Origin: Incurvaria masculella
Taxonomy: Eukaryota > Arthropoda > Insecta > Lepidoptera > Incurvariidae
Direction of reading: 5' to 3'
Length of the DNA: 64,000 nucleotides
Assembly (NCBI GenBank): GCA_946894095.1
Contig: OX335644.1
Location: forward strand, 9,405,595-9,469,594
Shown in pieces: positions 33,829 through 51,839 of the stretch; the first letter of the stretch is position 1, and every line of letters starts with the position of its first letter. The translations under genes and the position numbers were made by a program. The notes under the pieces were generated by a model. The model was not told the origin of the DNA and did not search any database. It worked only from the letters and a program-made list of their open reading frames with translations.

Positions 33829-34313
33829 CATACAAAGCCGTGCTATTGCGCTCTAAGACCTTTTCTGTTTCAAAGAAAAAGACATGCTCCGTGATTAGGG
33901 AGAATGCAACGTGTCCAATGCGCATAGTGTTTGATTTGGTAAGATTTACGAATTTTTTTATTATAAAACGACTTATAGCTTAAAGAAAATCACGACCGAT
34001 GTAGTCAAAATGAAACAAAACAAACATTTATTATAAGTCTTCATGAAACCAGCTAGGTCTGATGATGAATCTTTTTGAGATGTTTTTATTTTATCGTTGA
34101 GTAATCGACCTCCAAAGAAATCGTATAAAACGCGCGAAAAATTCGAACTTTCGGACCTTATAACTTAGAAACGAAACACTATCTTACAATGTTCATCAGA
34201 CATCTAGTTCGATCACTGTTTGGGTTATACATTTGGATCTTTGATAATAAATATGCACATGATCTTCTTTCCACGTTTGTATGGGAAGTTGACCGGGAAG
34301 GCCTACCTAAATA
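33829..34313 (-). mobile_element. TTAA-type MITE (repeat C), inverted, one end lost
   Basis: Inverted relative of 13024-13573: 'cgtttgtatgggaagttgac', 'cagacatctagttcgatcac' and 'gacatgctccgtgattaggg' all have counterparts there. The terminal TTAA at the right has decayed (cctaaat), and the left end stops short. Confidence 0.7.
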
Positions 34314-34613
34314 AAGTAAACCATCAAATAAATACAATGTCTAAAATTAATTAAAAAAATAATGCAGTATTTAAATCACTCAGTGCAGTATGCAGATAAT
34401 TTTGCTATGTAGTAGGTACTCGCAATTTTTAAACTACCAAAACAATAAAAAGAATGGAGAAGTTTTCATTTTAATTTTAATTTTATAAGAAACTTTTTGT
34501 TAAATTGATAATCGATTCCAGTTATGTAACCATGTTACACCAGATATTACGAACGTTTCCTTTTGTCCATGATGTAACCGTGAAGGCGGTCGCAAACTAT
34601 TTTGCCTCAGCAA

Positions 34614-41297
<6,684 letters not shown>

Positions 41298-43421
41298 TTT
41301 GGAACTTAGACACTCACGTTGGAGGCTGACGGGCACGGAATGATTATGATAGGTGAGTCGGCTGAATCTTATATTCATACGTAATCTATTAGCGACTATC
41401 AAATGTGCTACACACCTTTTTTATTATTATAAATGTGGATATGGCGCGTCACGCGACAGTGACAGTGCAACTCTAGATGTAAGTGATGCGAAATTCGCAT
41501 ATGTTTTTCCAGCCTTGCAGTCAGTATATTCGTAAAGCAGTTCTTTTTACTGGGCTGTTTTTTTTTAACATGCCGTGCTACCTGAAAAAAGCGACGTACC
41601 TGCTTAGTACGAAAAAGTATATTTACTTAAGTCAACCTAGAACTGGCTCGAGGGCCTGGTACCAAATACGATTTCGGTGACGACGGAAATATGTTTGAAT
41701 GATCAATCTTTGCCGTCAATGGCTGCAACCCAGATTAATCGTTACATAATTGCGTGTAGGTATAATCTTAAACACAGTGTTAGTAGGAGGCATTGATTAC
41801 GGGAGGAGGGACTGTAGGAGAATTCCAACCTATGAGGATACAGCAGGTGACGAAATTGGTAGACACAATACCCGCGAAGGTATAGGGTATCAGGTACCTA
41901 AATCCTCCATCCTTTCTTCCAATAGCTTAACTTTTATATCGTTGTGGAACTAATTTCCAGAGAGCAAGCCTTTTTTATCGAACTACCTTCATTCGCGCCG
42001 AGCGAATGAAAAATTGTGGGCCGCCAGAGACTCGTGACAAATGTCGATGCCGGCGGACGTTCTGCTGGCTTCGCACATCCTCAACAGCTCCAAGATCCAC
42101 GGCAACGAACATATCCTGCCGTGGGTCCAACCCGCGTAGCGTCTACGCACCACAAAAAGTGAAAGACCTTAAGTGCCGTGCACGGAACCCTGGTGGAGAC
42201 GGAACCCGAGGATCCAGGAGGGCTGCAGAACACACTACGCCACTGGTGAGTCCTCTCCTATCCTGCCTATAGTCCGTTCAAGTCAGGGTTAAATTGGTCA
42301 AATAATTATTCTATACAGTTTACTACTCGAAGTAGGTATTTGGGTAGCGATCCATTTGCGGCTGTCGCCCCAGACCATACAGTCAGACTGATATCATCTC
42401 GTATTGGCATTAAGCCCTCAAGTCTACCCCAATTGTGTTAGAAACTCTATTTAGCCTCTTGGAGCAAGCATAACATTGACATTCCGTAACTAATCAAATT
42501 CATGGCTTAGCAGGGTGGGTTTGCGCCTCTAGGTCTATTGAGGAGTCGTAAAAACATCGTGAGGGACACCCATTACTTGGTGGTGCAATAGAAGGTGACA
42601 TAGCACATGTTTGAGTGCATTGTTTGTGTGTGTAATACCTCGCCACGTTTCGTGTGTCCAATTAGCAACAACCTCGTAGTGAGTTGTGTGTGTCTAAACA
42701 ATTGGCGACTTACCAAGGTCAATAAGTCAGTCAAAGTTCGATTATTAAGAGGTACTGAAAATACTCCGGTTATACTTTTTCTATTTATTTCTAAATTATA
42801 GTTAGATCATGGTGGTGCGAAATGAATTCTTCTGAACGAACGAATGTACGAATTCTGAACGAATGTAATCTGTTCATTAATCCCAGGTTGGATGGGATCT
42901 ACGACAGAAAGAGGAATGGAACGCTCCTGAAATAAATTGTTTACCTTAAGGGCCTGGTACTAGCCAAATCGCAAAGTTAGACGAGGCACCCCAAGTAAAC
43001 TAACTAAGTCTGACGATTATAAGTGTCATCCTTACAATATATGATTCCTTGTCTAGGAATCGAATGATTTTCGTTAATGTATGTTTCCTTTTTCTATACA
43101 AAAAACATTGCGGAAACGGTGTCCATTTCCGAACTTTTTTGACTAAATGTAGAAATCTAAAAGCAAATGGATTTTTTTGTTTATGCATATATGCTGTTTT
43201 TGCTTATATCTAGAAATCGAATGACTTTCAGATTTCTAATGAGAAAAATCAACTTTTTTTATTTTTATTATTATTTAAATAAATGATGGAATAAAAAAAT
43301 ATTAACAATCCATTATCAGTCTGGAGTTCTATTTGGATTTGCTGAAGCGTTTCACTACATATTATTACATTTGTTAAAAAGTGCATTTGTATGGCGCGAG
43401 TAGTTGGCTAGTCCTAGCGCC
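41298..43421. other. 5' flank of the PTGR1-like gene and intergenic DNA
   Basis: The promoter of the PTGR1-like gene should lie at the left edge, but no TATA or initiator is distinct. A GC-richer stretch at 42000-42240 has codon-like composition in one frame (ADVLLASHILNSSKIHG), but it ends at a TAG and I do not recognise it. Confidence 0.4.
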
Positions 43422-43755
43422 TTAAGGTGGCCCATCCCGCTCCCCATACAAAAGGGGAAAGAAGATCACGCCCATATTTCTTGTCAGAGATCCAAAATTT
43501 TGCTCAAAATAGCTTTATTTGATCGAACTAGATGTCTGATGACCATTGGCATTGTAAAATTGCATTTGGTTTCTAAGTTATAAGGTCCGAAAGTTCGCGA
43601 TTTTCGCGCGTTTTATACAATAACTTTGGAGGTGGATTACGCAATGATAAAGTAAGAACATCTTAAAAATATTAGTCATCAGACATTCAGATTAATCAAG
43701 ATTTATAATCGATTTGGTTTTTGTTCGATTTTTTACTACAGCGGTCGTGGTTTAT
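43422..43755 (+). mobile_element. TTAA-type MITE (repeat C), 5' part
   Basis: TTAAGGTGGCCC start at 43422, then 'ccccatacaaaaggggaaag', 'gatgtctgatgaccattggc' and 'ggaggtggattacgcaatga' as in 13024-13573. The right third is missing. Confidence 0.75.
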
Positions 43756-44296
43756 ACATAGCTGATTACGATTGTACTGAAAACTGTTTTGATTACCTAT
43801 TGACAAACATTTGTGTATTAAAAGCTAAACTGACCTAGCATGCGCGCGCAGCGCGCAGCATGTAAATGAAAATAGGTGTCTCTTTAGTAGCAGTACCTCA
43901 ATTTATTATGTAATTTTGTTCTTAACCACTCGTGACGTTTACTCGTTCGTTTTGAGATGCGCGCAATAGCGATATGCTGACATGCATATTTTCGCATTTT
44001 TTGGTTTTGATCGTCATGAGTTCTTTCTGATCTACTATTTCGCATGTGTTTTTAACCGACTTCATGTTGTATTCATTCGGCCCAAATGATTAAAACTGTA
44101 ATACACACACACAAACAGACAAATTTGTTGTACTTACTGATTTAAATGGGTATACCGATATTACCTGTTAATTTACTGTTAAATTATTGTAACTTGCTGT
44201 TAAATTATTTGGATATTGTTCATAGAGAAATAATAAAATCGCGATAAGAAAATGGGAGGGTGAGGGTTGGGAGGGTGAAATATACTTTACGACTTA

Positions 44297-45050
44297 GGCC
44301 CGATTTTTAAATAGTCAGCCAATAAAATTATTCCGCTCTTTAACAGACTGATAAGACTAGCTCGATTTTTCAATGGTGAAACAAAAGTCAGTTAGCTATC
44401 TGAGGATTATTTTAGATGGTGGCAATATTTCTCATGACCAACTTCAAGGAGTAGTGTTAGAGAGAGACAGCTCAGTAAAATAGCTCTTATGTTAGTAAAG
44501 GATACCACTTAAAATTGTTTAGTTTGTCAAGATTGACAGCAGCTTATATTTTTGTTCAATATAATTTCAATAAAACCCTCACCTTCATGTTCGAAACCCA
44601 GTTATTCGTTTCGTTCGCTTGCTTGTTCCCGTTACGTTAATTTTTTTGGATTTTGTCGTTGGTTTTTTCTACCGAAATGGAGAGCAAAAAGAGAGAGCGG
44701 GCTTATTTCCTCCTCCTCTTCCCCATGTTTAATGGACGAAACATTTAATAAAGCACCGACTTGTAAATCACTGAGCGATAATAATCTTGATCTATCCAAC
44801 CCATCGATATCAATTTCAAATGACAGGAGGAAACGTCATATTTATCAGACTGATAACTTAGATGAAAAAGAAACTGATAACTTAGATTGATAAGTGACTA
44901 TTTGACAGAAAATCGGCCAGATAAATTTATTGCCTAGATAGTAGATTTATTCCTCCGATAGTCACTATTCGTCTATTGAAAAACTAAAATTAGTACTATC
45001 AGACCTTAAGTACTATTCGATTGTTTATCTGACTATTGAAAAATCGGGCC
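44297..45050. mobile_element. 754-bp TIR element flanked by TA
   Basis: The left end 'ggcccgatttttaaatagtc' and the right end 'gactattgaaaaatcgggcc' are inverted copies, each bordered by TA (44295-44296 and 45051-45052). 'gcgatttttcaatgg'-like copies of the end motif recur inside. A 112-codon frame at 44552-44890 has no transposase motif. Best read as a non-autonomous DNA transposon with TA target duplication. Confidence 0.78.
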
Positions 45051-45052
45051 TA

Positions 45053-46770
45053 ACTCTTAGATGAAAAAAGAATGTATACGGTACCTCCATACTGATGATA
45101 GTTCAAAAGCGTTCCTATTTTTAAAAAAACTCACACACCTATACTTTCACATGCACACCAAACTCTAATACGTAAAGGGTAAAAGAGCAGGACAAAGGTA
45201 TAAGGAAATGCATCATGCGAAAAAGTGACAAATAGATTTATCTAATCGCGGAAGAATGAAATGAGACAACAATTTCCTTAAATTGAATTAGTTATAGCGT
45301 GAGAAAAAGGGATGGTGACATTTGTGACATCTGGTCGTAGATATAGTGCAAAATTCATCCCAATCCATCATGACACATCAACGATGCGCGCATCCTAAGC
45401 CCTTTGAGCAGAATGGCGCGTCAAAACTAAATGAAAAATGAACGTGAAAACGGCAGGGTTGCCAAAAATGATGACGAAAGTAATAACAATATATTGTATT
45501 GTGCATTAAAATATTAAGGTTCCTATTTAGTGATAGTGGTCAGAACAAGTAGTACCATGATTGTATAGTTAACAAGGCATCAAATAATCTTTTCGCGAAT
45601 TTGCAAGCGGGAAAATTAAAAAAATATTAATGGAATCATTCATTAAACCATCGTTATTCTGAGTAAAAATCATCGATATTAAGGATACATTAATAAAGTC
45701 GAATATACACAATTTGTAAATATTGAAATCATAAAATAAAATAAACACAAAAAGGGAATCATTCATGTATTGCAAGTATGGGTCAAACATTGCAAAACAA
45801 ATAATATTGATTGTTCTTGAATTGTCCATGTTTGCATTTTATGCATTTAAAAATTTCGTTCAATGCGTTTTAGATGCTAAAAAATAGTCCAAATAATAGT
45901 CAGTACAGTATTATGTAAAACCTGTTGATGATTATTGCCGTTCGCCGTAAATGTGTGATGGTATTTTGATTAACCACTAAGTTCTTTCTTTTTAATTTTT
46001 TTTTATTTCCTTCAAATAGGTTCAGTTTATTACGCTTTTGTCCTTTTGTGGCGGCTTTAATCCCCGGATTGGTTTTATGTATATGATAAAGTTTTACATT
46101 TACATATTTTTCGATAATAGCCCTAAGAAGATAGAGTCTATGATTAAATGTAGGTTGAAGGAATGAATACTCATTCAATGACAAAAGGACATTTGAGCCA
46201 AGAAACGACTTGAGAATTTTAATCTTTATGGAAACGAGCTGTCTGTTACATGTAAAATTTTGACCATTTTCAAGGATGTACCTTTTTATCACAGCCTCAG
46301 AACTAAGACATATTATACAAACATCCTAAACGACATTATAAAAAATAATAAACAGTATGTAGACTATTGTTTTTTGGCAGCCCTACTTGTTTTTAAAATA
46401 AAATTTAGTTCAATATATAAAACAAAAATAAAACAAAAATAAAAATCGAACTGACAATTTAAGTTTGCTTGTGCCAACCCTGTTTGCGCCTTTACAACAC
46501 ATAAAAGGTTTCAGGTCAACTAAACTAAAACTATACTGAATATGCTTGCACTTATACGTGGAATGTGATTCCATTGCTCTTGTTGTCCTTTATGGCGTTA
46601 TTTCCATATTTTTCAACAACACAAGACGACATTTTGTTGATACTTTGAAATCTCGCCCAACTGAATTCATCACTGACGTCTGACACCGACTGAGCATATC
46701 GGCTGACTGAGCTTACTTTTGACGGACCGTAAAATTTGTTTAGTCCCCTATCCATTCTTTTTTCATCTAA
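45053..46770. other. AT-rich intergenic DNA, no gene seen
   Basis: Minus-strand frames of 86 codons (45569-45829) and 130 codons (45900-46292) have the composition expected of AT-rich noncoding DNA and no domain I recognise. Confidence 0.4.
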
Positions 46771-46779
46771 GGCCTAACT

Positions 46780-46860
46780 CTCATGTCAGTCAGTCAGCGT
46801 GTTTGCGTCCACTGTTGGACATACGCCTCTCCAATCCTTCTCCAGTCCTCCCGGCCCTCA
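46780..46860. repeat. Insect repeat fragment with 'gtccactgttggacatacgc'
   Basis: The block 'gtccactgttggacatacgc' followed by 'ctctccaatcc' is a phrase I know from interspersed insect repeats, probably RTE-like LINE tails. Only a short fragment is present. Confidence 0.45.
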
Positions 46861-46972
46861 GCTATCTCTCATACCTACCACATATACGTAAAACATTTCA
46901 TATGAATCGATGGAGCCCTTTCGGAATAGTGAGACCACATAACACGAGATTTTTGTATACATAGTATATATA

Positions 46973-47308
46973 TTTTTAACCGACTTCAAAAAAGGTGGAG
47001 GTTATCAATTCGTCTGTATGTTTTTTTTTTATGTTTGTTACCTCATAACTTTTGCCTGGGTGAACCGATTTTGATGATTATTTTTTTAAATGAAAGCTAG
47101 TGCTTCCCAAGTGGTTCCATTTTAATTTGGTTAAGTTCTGACAATGATATCCATGAGAAAATCATATAAGTTTTCAATTTGTATTAAGATGTGCGCGACA
47201 AATGGACGAATAACTCAATATAACGCCAACCGATTTCGGTGATTCTTTTTTTATTGGAAAGGACGTGTACAAATTAGTAAGTTTACTTCAGATTTACTAA
47301 AAATAAAC
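46973..47308. repeat. Dispersed repeat with 'aaccgacttcaaaaaagg'
   Basis: Begins 'ttttaaccgacttcaaaaaa' followed by 'ggtggaggttatcaattcgt', a common lepidopteran repeat opening. It runs into the foldback at 47309. A short relative ('tttttaaccgacttcatg') is near 44049. Confidence 0.55.
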
Positions 47309-47610
47309 AAATAAAAAAACAAATTTAACAAAAAAAATAACCGACTTCAAAGAAAAAGCACTAAAAAGTAAAAAATAATTTTCATTTTTGTAGTTACGAT
47401 TTCTGTTATTTTGTGAGTCGGTGTAAGCCAAGGTTAGGTTAGGTTAGGTTAGGTTAGGTTAGGTTCTCTTGATTGGCGCAGCGCGTGCCCGGCTGACGCC
47501 GACTCAAAAAATAACAGAAATAGTAAATACAAAAATGAAAATTATTTTTTACTTTTTAGTGCTTTTTCTTTGAAGTCGGTTATTTTTTTTGTTAAATTTG
47601 TTTTTTATTT
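47309..47610. mobile_element. 302-bp foldback with (TTAGG)7 in its loop side
   Basis: Arms of about 120 bp, nearly perfect: 'ataaccgacttcaaagaaaa' pairs with 'ttttctttgaagtcggttat', and 'taaaaaataattttcatttt' with 'aaaatgaaaattatttttta'. The unpaired middle holds the TTAGG tract and 'gcgcagcgcgtgcccggctg'. Confidence 0.88.
47431..47465. repeat. Interstitial (TTAGG)n, seven units
   Basis: Seven uninterrupted AGGTT units, a permutation of the insect telomere repeat TTAGG. They sit between the arms of the foldback. Confidence 0.92.
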
Positions 47611-47639
47611 AAATATACAAGACTTAAATTAAACAAACA

Positions 47640-47800
47640 GCTAATGAATGTTTACAATGCACATTTACAAATATTTTGCTATCTGTGTGATGCCACGGTA
47701 TGTCATACCACGGGCTGGGTTATCAGTGTGCTCTCTGCTCCACAGATGGAGAGGCGTAGCATCTCCGCTGATGTTTCTTAATTTTTGTACCAAGAGTCAG
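47640..47800 (+). pseudogene. Degraded copy of the FLYWCH-like exon
   Basis: Aligns with 26450-26595: 'gtttac' near the start, 'gtgtgatgcca' against 'tttgtaatgcc', 'ttatcagtgtgctct' against 'ttatcagtgtgttct', and 'atctccgctgatg' against 'cttctccgctgacg'. A deletion of about a dozen bases and frame changes break the reading frame. Confidence 0.55.
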
Positions 47801-48249
47801 TGTTATCTGGTAAGTAATTCAAATAATTTACTGCGTAATGATAAAAAACGGTTTCGTACCAACGTCGCATCTTATGTGCATAACATAACGTCAATTTCAC
47901 TAAATATAATTTTTTTTGATAAATTTGATAGTTTTTCTGTGAGCTTGCCCTTGGGCATTAGGTAATTTCTATCTAGCTATAAACACCCACCAGCCAGGTT
48001 TGATAAATTTAACCCGTTCATGATGGAAATTGTAAGTAACAGTGTTTTCTTCTGCCAAAAGTTACCGTAGTCCCGACATGAACCTAGCATGATTGATTTC
48101 AAAACTTGCAGTTTATGCAACAAAAAAGTTAACTGAATTGGAATGTTTACCGCATACAATGAAACCGTTTACCGGAAAAATAATTATCATTGAAAATAAG
48201 CGCAATTCAGATCTCTTGTGTGAATTTAAGACAAAAATAATAGGTACAC

Positions 48250-48420
48250 GCGTGAAGAGGCGACAGGCCTCAGGTCGCGTGACGAACAGGCAAATGGAAC
48301 ATCCCACGATCCACTAGTTAGTTCACCTGCGAACATACTTTGGGCGCTAATTTTGCAGCGCGCCATGTGAGTCTAGTTTTTGATGTTTCTGTTTATTTCA
48401 TTTTGCTCGTTTAAGCATAT
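48250..48420. repeat. Dispersed repeat E, uninterrupted copy
   Basis: 'caggcaaatggaacatccca', 'gatccactagtt' and 'gcgaacatactttgggcgct' match both sides of the mariner at 14976-16258. This copy serves as the natural empty site. Confidence 0.78.
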
Positions 48421-48934
48421 GAACGTTGGTTTTTGCAGGCTTACTAAGGAAGCGGCAATGAAAAATCTCCGTGTTTTCTAACGAGCGAAACTGCAATAAT
48501 ATCAGTAATAGGTACCAAATCCAAAATCCAGGTTTCACAACACATTTTTATGTGAGGATGATTACCTCCACATGCTTCGGATGTACGCATTCTAGCGAAC
48601 GTGTATAAACAACCTATGCCTGTTATGTAGACCAATCTGTTATCTCACCCTCTGTAGAGGTTTTTCTTCCAAATAAATCATTTATTTCTTAATATAGCCT
48701 CTCTTCTAGCGACGCGGCGACGCAACAAACCATCAGTGCTAAATGGTTCAACAATCTGACGGACAATCTGTCAAATAGCTTATCTTCTCAACATATATTA
48801 TTGTCGCAGAATCTCGATGTCTTCGTACTCTGGAGCCTCTTTGATACACAACAAGTTGGAGGTGACAGGCCGCTGTGGCTAAGTAGACGAAGCCTGGCTG
48901 ACGAAATTGCCTTGGTATTAGTTACAGATTCACG

Positions 48935-50257
48935 ATGTCATCGTTCAAGTTGCAAGTGCCGCCCCCCGCCTTCGAGCGACTCGTGAGCAACAAGCCGCGT
49001 CTGCTGTGCGGACCAGGTCCGGCTGATGTCTGGCCTTCCGTGAAGGAAGCACTCACCATGCCCATCTTCACGTCTCTCTGTGATGATCAGTACAAGGCAA
49101 GCGATTATCATTACAATGAGTTTCGTTGGCGTGATAACATGTGGTAAATGATTTGCGGATTTTTTTAATTGGTTAAAATGTTATAAACGTATTTTTTGGA
49201 GATTTAATTCAATTTAGTATTCTTTCAAATTAAACCCTTCATATTTTTCGAAATGACACGAAATGTTTTGTATGTAGGTATTTAATAATTTTGGTTGCCA
49301 CGGACGTAATGCCATAAGTGTGTCTTTGGCAGGTTCTCGATGACATTCGCGCCGGGCTTCAGTATGCGTTCCAGACCCGCAGCAAGCTAGTGCTGGCGAT
49401 CAGCGGTTCGGGGCACAGCGGCATGGAGACGGTTATCAACAATCTGGTGGCACCCGGGGAGACTCTACTCATTGCCTCCAGGGGCATCTGGGATGAGCGG
49501 GCCCTAGCCATGGCACAGAGATATGGTGGGTGTTTATGTGTTGTAGGAATCAATGGCTTCGGAAAAAGCTAAATAGGGTTGGCCATAGGCAACCTTAGGA
49601 TCCAGGAAGTGGCAATAATGATTGCCTTTATGGCCCTCTGGGATCAGCGGCTGCTTTCGAGGACGAAGAGAGATGGGTGTTTGAACTGGTGTTTTAGTAA
49701 CTCCGGAAAAACTACATTCAGGTGGTAATTAGCAATCTCTTGAGAACCGGAGCATATTACTATAAAATATGCAAGGGTGTATTTAAGGAGCGGGTGCTCT
49801 CCGGTGATATGGCGCGTGTCCATCATCGGAACTAGTGATTCGGAAAAAAAAATCTCAGACAATCTGGCGAGATCCGAAGAGAAATTTTAATTGACTCATC
49901 ACAACGAAGACATTATCCTATGGCTGCGACAGCACCAATGGTTTCCAAGTAGGTTCATACATATCTATGAAACAGTCCATGCATCGAAATGTTTCAATCG
50001 TGTTCAAAAGTAAAACCAAGGATAAATAATCAAGTGAAGAAGAAAGTTCGATAGCCGCTAGCTTAACATTTTATTTGTCTTCTCTTTTAAGGTATAAAAG
50101 CGGTAGTAATCCGATGCCCCGCGCATACGACGTTCAGCGTGGAGGAGTTGGAGCTGGCACTGAAGCAGCACCGACCTGCTGCGCTGTTCGTGGTGCACGG
50201 TGACTCCTCCACGGGCACTGTTCAGGATATCTCCAAGCTCGGCCCACTATGCCACAA
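48935..50257 (+). pseudogene. Second AGXT-like copy, exons 1-3 only
   Basis: Exons at 48935-49096, 49333-49525 and 50092-50257 have the same lengths and phases as exons 1-3 of the gene at 27620 and are very similar in sequence ([55 protein letters not shown]). All three are open, and the splice sites are usable; intron 1 has a GC donor (AAG-GCAAGC). Exons 4-7, with the PLP lysine, are not found in the next 13.7 kb. A deleted mariner, the hairpin and array, and a BEL/Pao element lie there instead. Either the copy is truncated, or its 3' exons lie beyond the window behind a very long intron. The leader 'ttacagattcacgatgtc' is conserved, so transcripts may still start here. Confidence 0.8.
49575..49832 (+). 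pseudogene. Two decayed echoes of AGXT exon 2
   Basis: Downstream of exon 2 of the second copy, 49618-49690 repeats its end ('attgcctttatggccctctg', 'ggatcagcgg', 'agagatgggtgttt'). 49725-49832 repeats it again ('ttagcaatctcttgagaacc', 'ggagcgggtgctc', 'tatggcgcgtgtcc'). Both are out of frame and lack parts. Confidence 0.7.
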
Positions 50258-50363
50258 GTACGCAGTCTGATAACAACACATTATTATACTTAAAGTATAC
50301 TAGGGATCCCTTATGGTCTCAACGGTATAATTGTAAGGAATTTAGGAATGTGATATGTATGTA

Positions 50364-51270
50364 CACTATGATCAATAAGTTCCGGGAATTTGTAGTTTGA
50401 ATCATAGAAATAGCTAGGTCTATGGTTTGAATTTAAAACGCTTTACCGATTCGAATATTGTTTTTTCTCAGGTTGGTACACCTTTCCCTGACACTCCTGC
50501 CAAATGTCAAATATTAAATGTCATTAGTAATTGTTTGGCGTCTGTTGATATCAATCAAGTTTTTGAAGTTCGTCGCATTTCAAAATGGAAAAAAATATTG
50601 AACAAAGAATTTGTTTGAAGTTTTGTGTTTCCAACGAAATCTCTTGTGCTGATGCATTCAAAATGCTACAAAAAGCCTACGGGGACTCTGCTCTCTCAAA
50701 AACAACAGTATACGAGTGGTATTCGTCGTTCAAAAATGGTCTCAAAGAAGTTGACGATGCACCTCGTCGTGGACGCCCTTCAACATCAACTACCGATGAT
50801 AACGTCGAAAAAGTTCAAGAAATCGTACTCGAAAATCGCAAACAGTCAATAAGGAGTACTACCTGGCCGTAATGAAGCGATTGAGAGATGCTGTACGTAG
50901 AAAACAACCGGAATTGTGGCAAAACAACGCATGGAACTTGCACCATGACAATGCTCCGTCTCACAAAGCGGCCATCGTGACCGATTATTTGACCAAACAT
51001 ACTGTAAATACAATCCAACATGCACCGTATTCTCCGGATATGGCACCATGTGACTTTTTCCTGTTCTCAAAACTTAAAAAGAAAATGCGACGAAGGCATT
51101 GAGAGCCCTTCCTTCACCGGACTATCAAAAGTGTATGGAAGAATGGGTTAAGCGTTGGCGTATGTGCATCGCTTCAGACCGTTGTTATTTTGAAGGTGAT
51201 AAAATAAATGTATCCGAAAATTAACACACATTTTTTTAATTTAATAATTCCCGGAACTTTTTGATCATAG
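50364..51270 (+). mobile_element. Internally deleted mariner element
   Basis: The left end has 'ctatgatcaataagttccgg' and the right end has the inverse of 'ctatgatcaaaaagttccgg', with TA at 50362-50363 and 51271-51272. About 0.9 kb remains of a normal 1.3 kb. It inserted about 105 bp downstream of exon 3 in the second AGXT copy. Confidence 0.88.
50585..51222 (+). pseudogene. Mariner transposase, central part deleted
   Basis: The N-terminal helix-turn-helix half is open to about 50872 (TVYEWYSSFKNG, then APRRGRPST). The sequence then jumps, with a frame change, to the C-terminal catalytic part with HHDNAPSH and SPDMAPCD. The middle, with the first catalytic Asp, is gone, and further stops follow after 51102. 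It belongs to a different mariner lineage from the intact one at 15157, judged by the ends and by APCD in place of APSD. Confidence 0.88.
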
Positions 51271-51317
51271 TATGTATGCATAATCGACCGACACATTAAT
51301 TGACGAAAGAGCCCAGT

Positions 51318-51799
51318 AATAATAGTTTAAAAAAACTAAAAAAACACGCTTTTATAGCTAACCGAACCAAAAAATATAAAATAATTTTTAATTTTAAAGA
51401 GTTTATATCACAGTAGTAGAAGATCGAATAATTAATCAGAATTTATCACCTCAAAATAAAATTATTATAAAGTTTAAGTTATTAACAAAATAATTCAATT
51501 CAGCGGAAAAAGCGTGGGGTGCTTGATAAAGTAAATGTAACAATCATTCTATTGGCAACTATCTATGAGAGGAGAGTTATGAAAGTAGTAAAATGCACCC
51601 CACGCTTTTTCCGCTGAATTGAATTATTTTGTTAATAACTTAAACTTTATTATAATTTTATTTTGAGGTGATAAATTCTGATTGATTGTTCGATCTTCTA
51701 CTACTGTGATATAAACTCTTTAAAATTAAAAATTATTTTATATTTTTTGGTTCGGTTAGCTATAAAAGCGTGTTTTTTTAGTTTTTTTAAACTATTATT
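51318..51799. repeat. 482-bp near-perfect hairpin beside the array
   Basis: Two 205-bp arms (51318-51522 and 51595-51799) are inverse copies with very few differences. 'cagcggaaaaagcgtggggt' pairs with 'accccacgctttttccgctg' next to a 72-bp loop. The outer end contains 'agctataaaagcgtgttttt', the same phrase that ends each array unit. Confidence 0.93.
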
Positions 51800-51839
51800 T
51801 ATTTTTCATTTTTTAGTTTGATTTATCAATTAGTTATTA

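Noticed and set aside
44552..44890. Transposase gene inside the 754-bp TIR element
   Set aside because: 112 codons without a DDE pattern or helix-turn-helix. Repeats at its end (TDNLDEKETDNLD) suggest chance.
45900..46292. 130-codon minus-strand frame rich in Lys, Asn and Ile
   Set aside because: The composition is that of AT-rich noncoding DNA. No domain and no start or splice context.
47431..47465. True chromosome end
   Set aside because: Only seven TTAGG units, flanked by ordinary sequence and foldback arms on both sides.
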